Origin: an uncultured Selenomonadales bacterium
GTDB taxonomy: Bacteria > Bacillota > Negativicutes > Selenomonadales > Selenomonadaceae
NCBI GenBank assembly: GCA_937901445.1
Contig: CALDHY010000055.1
Location: 1-12,975 of the forward strand
DNA: 12,975 nt
Direction of reading: 5' to 3'
Position 1 is the first letter of the stretch; every line of letters begins with the position of its first letter. The notes under the pieces are model-generated. The model did not search any database. It saw nothing but the letters and a program-made list of their open reading frames with translations, and had not been told where the DNA came from. Positions 12,368 to 12,975 of the stretch are shown here, one piece after another. Both the position numbers and the translations under genes were made by a program.

Positions 12368-12975
12368 ATATCATTCGCGTCGGGAGAGATTAGATTCATG
12401 TATTTACTTCCCATGCCTGTAAATGAAATATAGTTCGGAATAGGCACTCCTTGTTTTTTAATTAACCGTGCCACATGATACATCAATGCCATATAGTGAA
12501 TAAACACCAAACTATAAGCCTTATTGTTGGCACGAATAGCAGATGATGTATTGAACACACTATCATGTCCAAACAGGTAACTCATTATATCACCAGATGT
12601 GTTTGCAGTTCCTCCTTTCAATGTGTCAAGTGGCCGTAATACATCCACTGAATAATGATTTCTGTCGGCATCAATCTTGTCGTATAAGTAACTAACAAAA
12701 CCATTGTTTAAAACAGGAGGATCACTTATAATGGTGCCATCGCCCCAGAGATCATCTCCCGCGAAACGAGCGGAAGCATAGTTGGCAGAAATAAGTTGTC
12801 CTGTTTCGTCTCTATTTACAAATAAAATATCATGTGTACCTCCGCCGATATCTATATTTAAGAAACTTGAAGATCCAAAATTAGGAACCATAATATTATA
12901 TGGAGCCAATGATTCACTATAGTTAGCGTTTATATTACAGTTCAAGTGCAGATTGTTATTTGCTGTCTGCCATAA
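12331..12975 (-). CDS. Fragment of an actin/Hsp70-like ATPase-fold protein from another genome (chimeric 3' end)
   Basis: The frame is open from the window edge to a stop at 12331. It shows FLNIDIGGGTHDILFV, a phosphate-binding motif of the ASKHA (actin/Hsp70/hexokinase) superfamily, and later YISFTGMGSKYMNLISPD, like its adenosine-binding loop. From about 12352 to 12331 the residues (FTFTLS) are gpmI DNA read in the wrong frame. Upstream there is no stop to base 12975, so the start is beyond the window. The base composition is clearly more AT-rich and the codon use unlike the rest. It may come from Bacteroidota; the family is not identified further. It should not be taken as a neighbour of gpmI. 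Confidence 0.6.
   Translation of the reverse strand, partial: LWQTANNNLHLNCNINANYSESLAPYNIMVPNFGSSSFLNIDIGGGTHDILFVNRDETGQLISANYASARFAGDDLWGDGTIISDPPVLNNGFVSYLYDKIDADRNHYSVDVLRPLDTLKGGTANTSGDIMSYLFGHDSVFNTSSAIRANNKAYSLVFIHYMALMYHVARLIKKQGVPIPNYISFTGMGSKYMNLISPDANDIKALTKFTFTLS

Noticed and set aside
12331..12975. Actin-like fragment as a plasmid-segregation gene of this phage
   Set aside because: It follows a break in gpmI, has different composition and no phage neighbours; a foreign fragment explains it better.

Overview
The window joins three unlike pieces, and essentially every gene reads on the minus strand. Positions 1 to about 9630 are a compact tailed-phage or prophage segment. Positions about 9630 to 12360 are bacterial chromosome. 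The last ~600 bases come from an unrelated, more AT-rich genome. The host genes (gpmI, htpX, an SH3-domain export protein) and the SPP1/PBSX-type phage head genes suggest a Firmicutes-type bacterium, possibly Negativicutes; that name is a guess from protein style, not a measured result. The terminal fragment looks more like Bacteroidota, also a guess.

Phage layout in transcription order, from right to left. A replication module holds a 5'-truncated winged-helix initiator, which carries 11-bp tandem repeats that could be origin iterons, and a DnaC/DnaI-type helicase loader. A ~175-bp scar follows, with a decayed fragment of the initiator invaded by short palindromic repeats. Then come three small unknown or DNA-binding-like genes and a RecT single-strand annealing protein. 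Next is a run of small accessory genes: a 71-aa unknown, a 42-aa membrane peptide, a double zinc finger, a YopX-like protein, a single zinc finger and a NUMOD4-like DNA-binding protein. A strong terminator closes this region. The late region follows: an ArpU/RinA-like regulator, TerS, TerL, portal, a 51-aa membrane protein overlapping the portal gene, and the start of an SPP1 gp7-type head protein that runs off the window at base 1. Most gene pairs overlap by ATGA or sit a few bases apart with good Shine-Dalgarno sites, so the cassette looks translationally coupled.

Host layout: the 3' two thirds of gpmI, a two-SH3b secreted protein, a terminator, htpX, a second terminator, and then a diverged second copy of the htpX 3' end plus terminator, which abuts the truncated phage initiator. 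No integrase, repressor, lysis or tail genes are present.

The most noteworthy observations are these. The terL reading frame is broken exactly at a perfect U_UUU_UUU slippery heptamer and is restored by a -1 shift. A 16-bp palindromic micro-repeat (core CAGACCCCTTGCGGGG) occurs twice inside the recT reading frame and three times in the scar, like Rickettsia palindromic elements. The duplicated htpX end at the phage-host border resembles an attachment-site remnant. The join inside gpmI at about 12351-12370 is probably an assembly chimera. I see no CRISPR array, tRNA, rRNA, or clear novel defence system.
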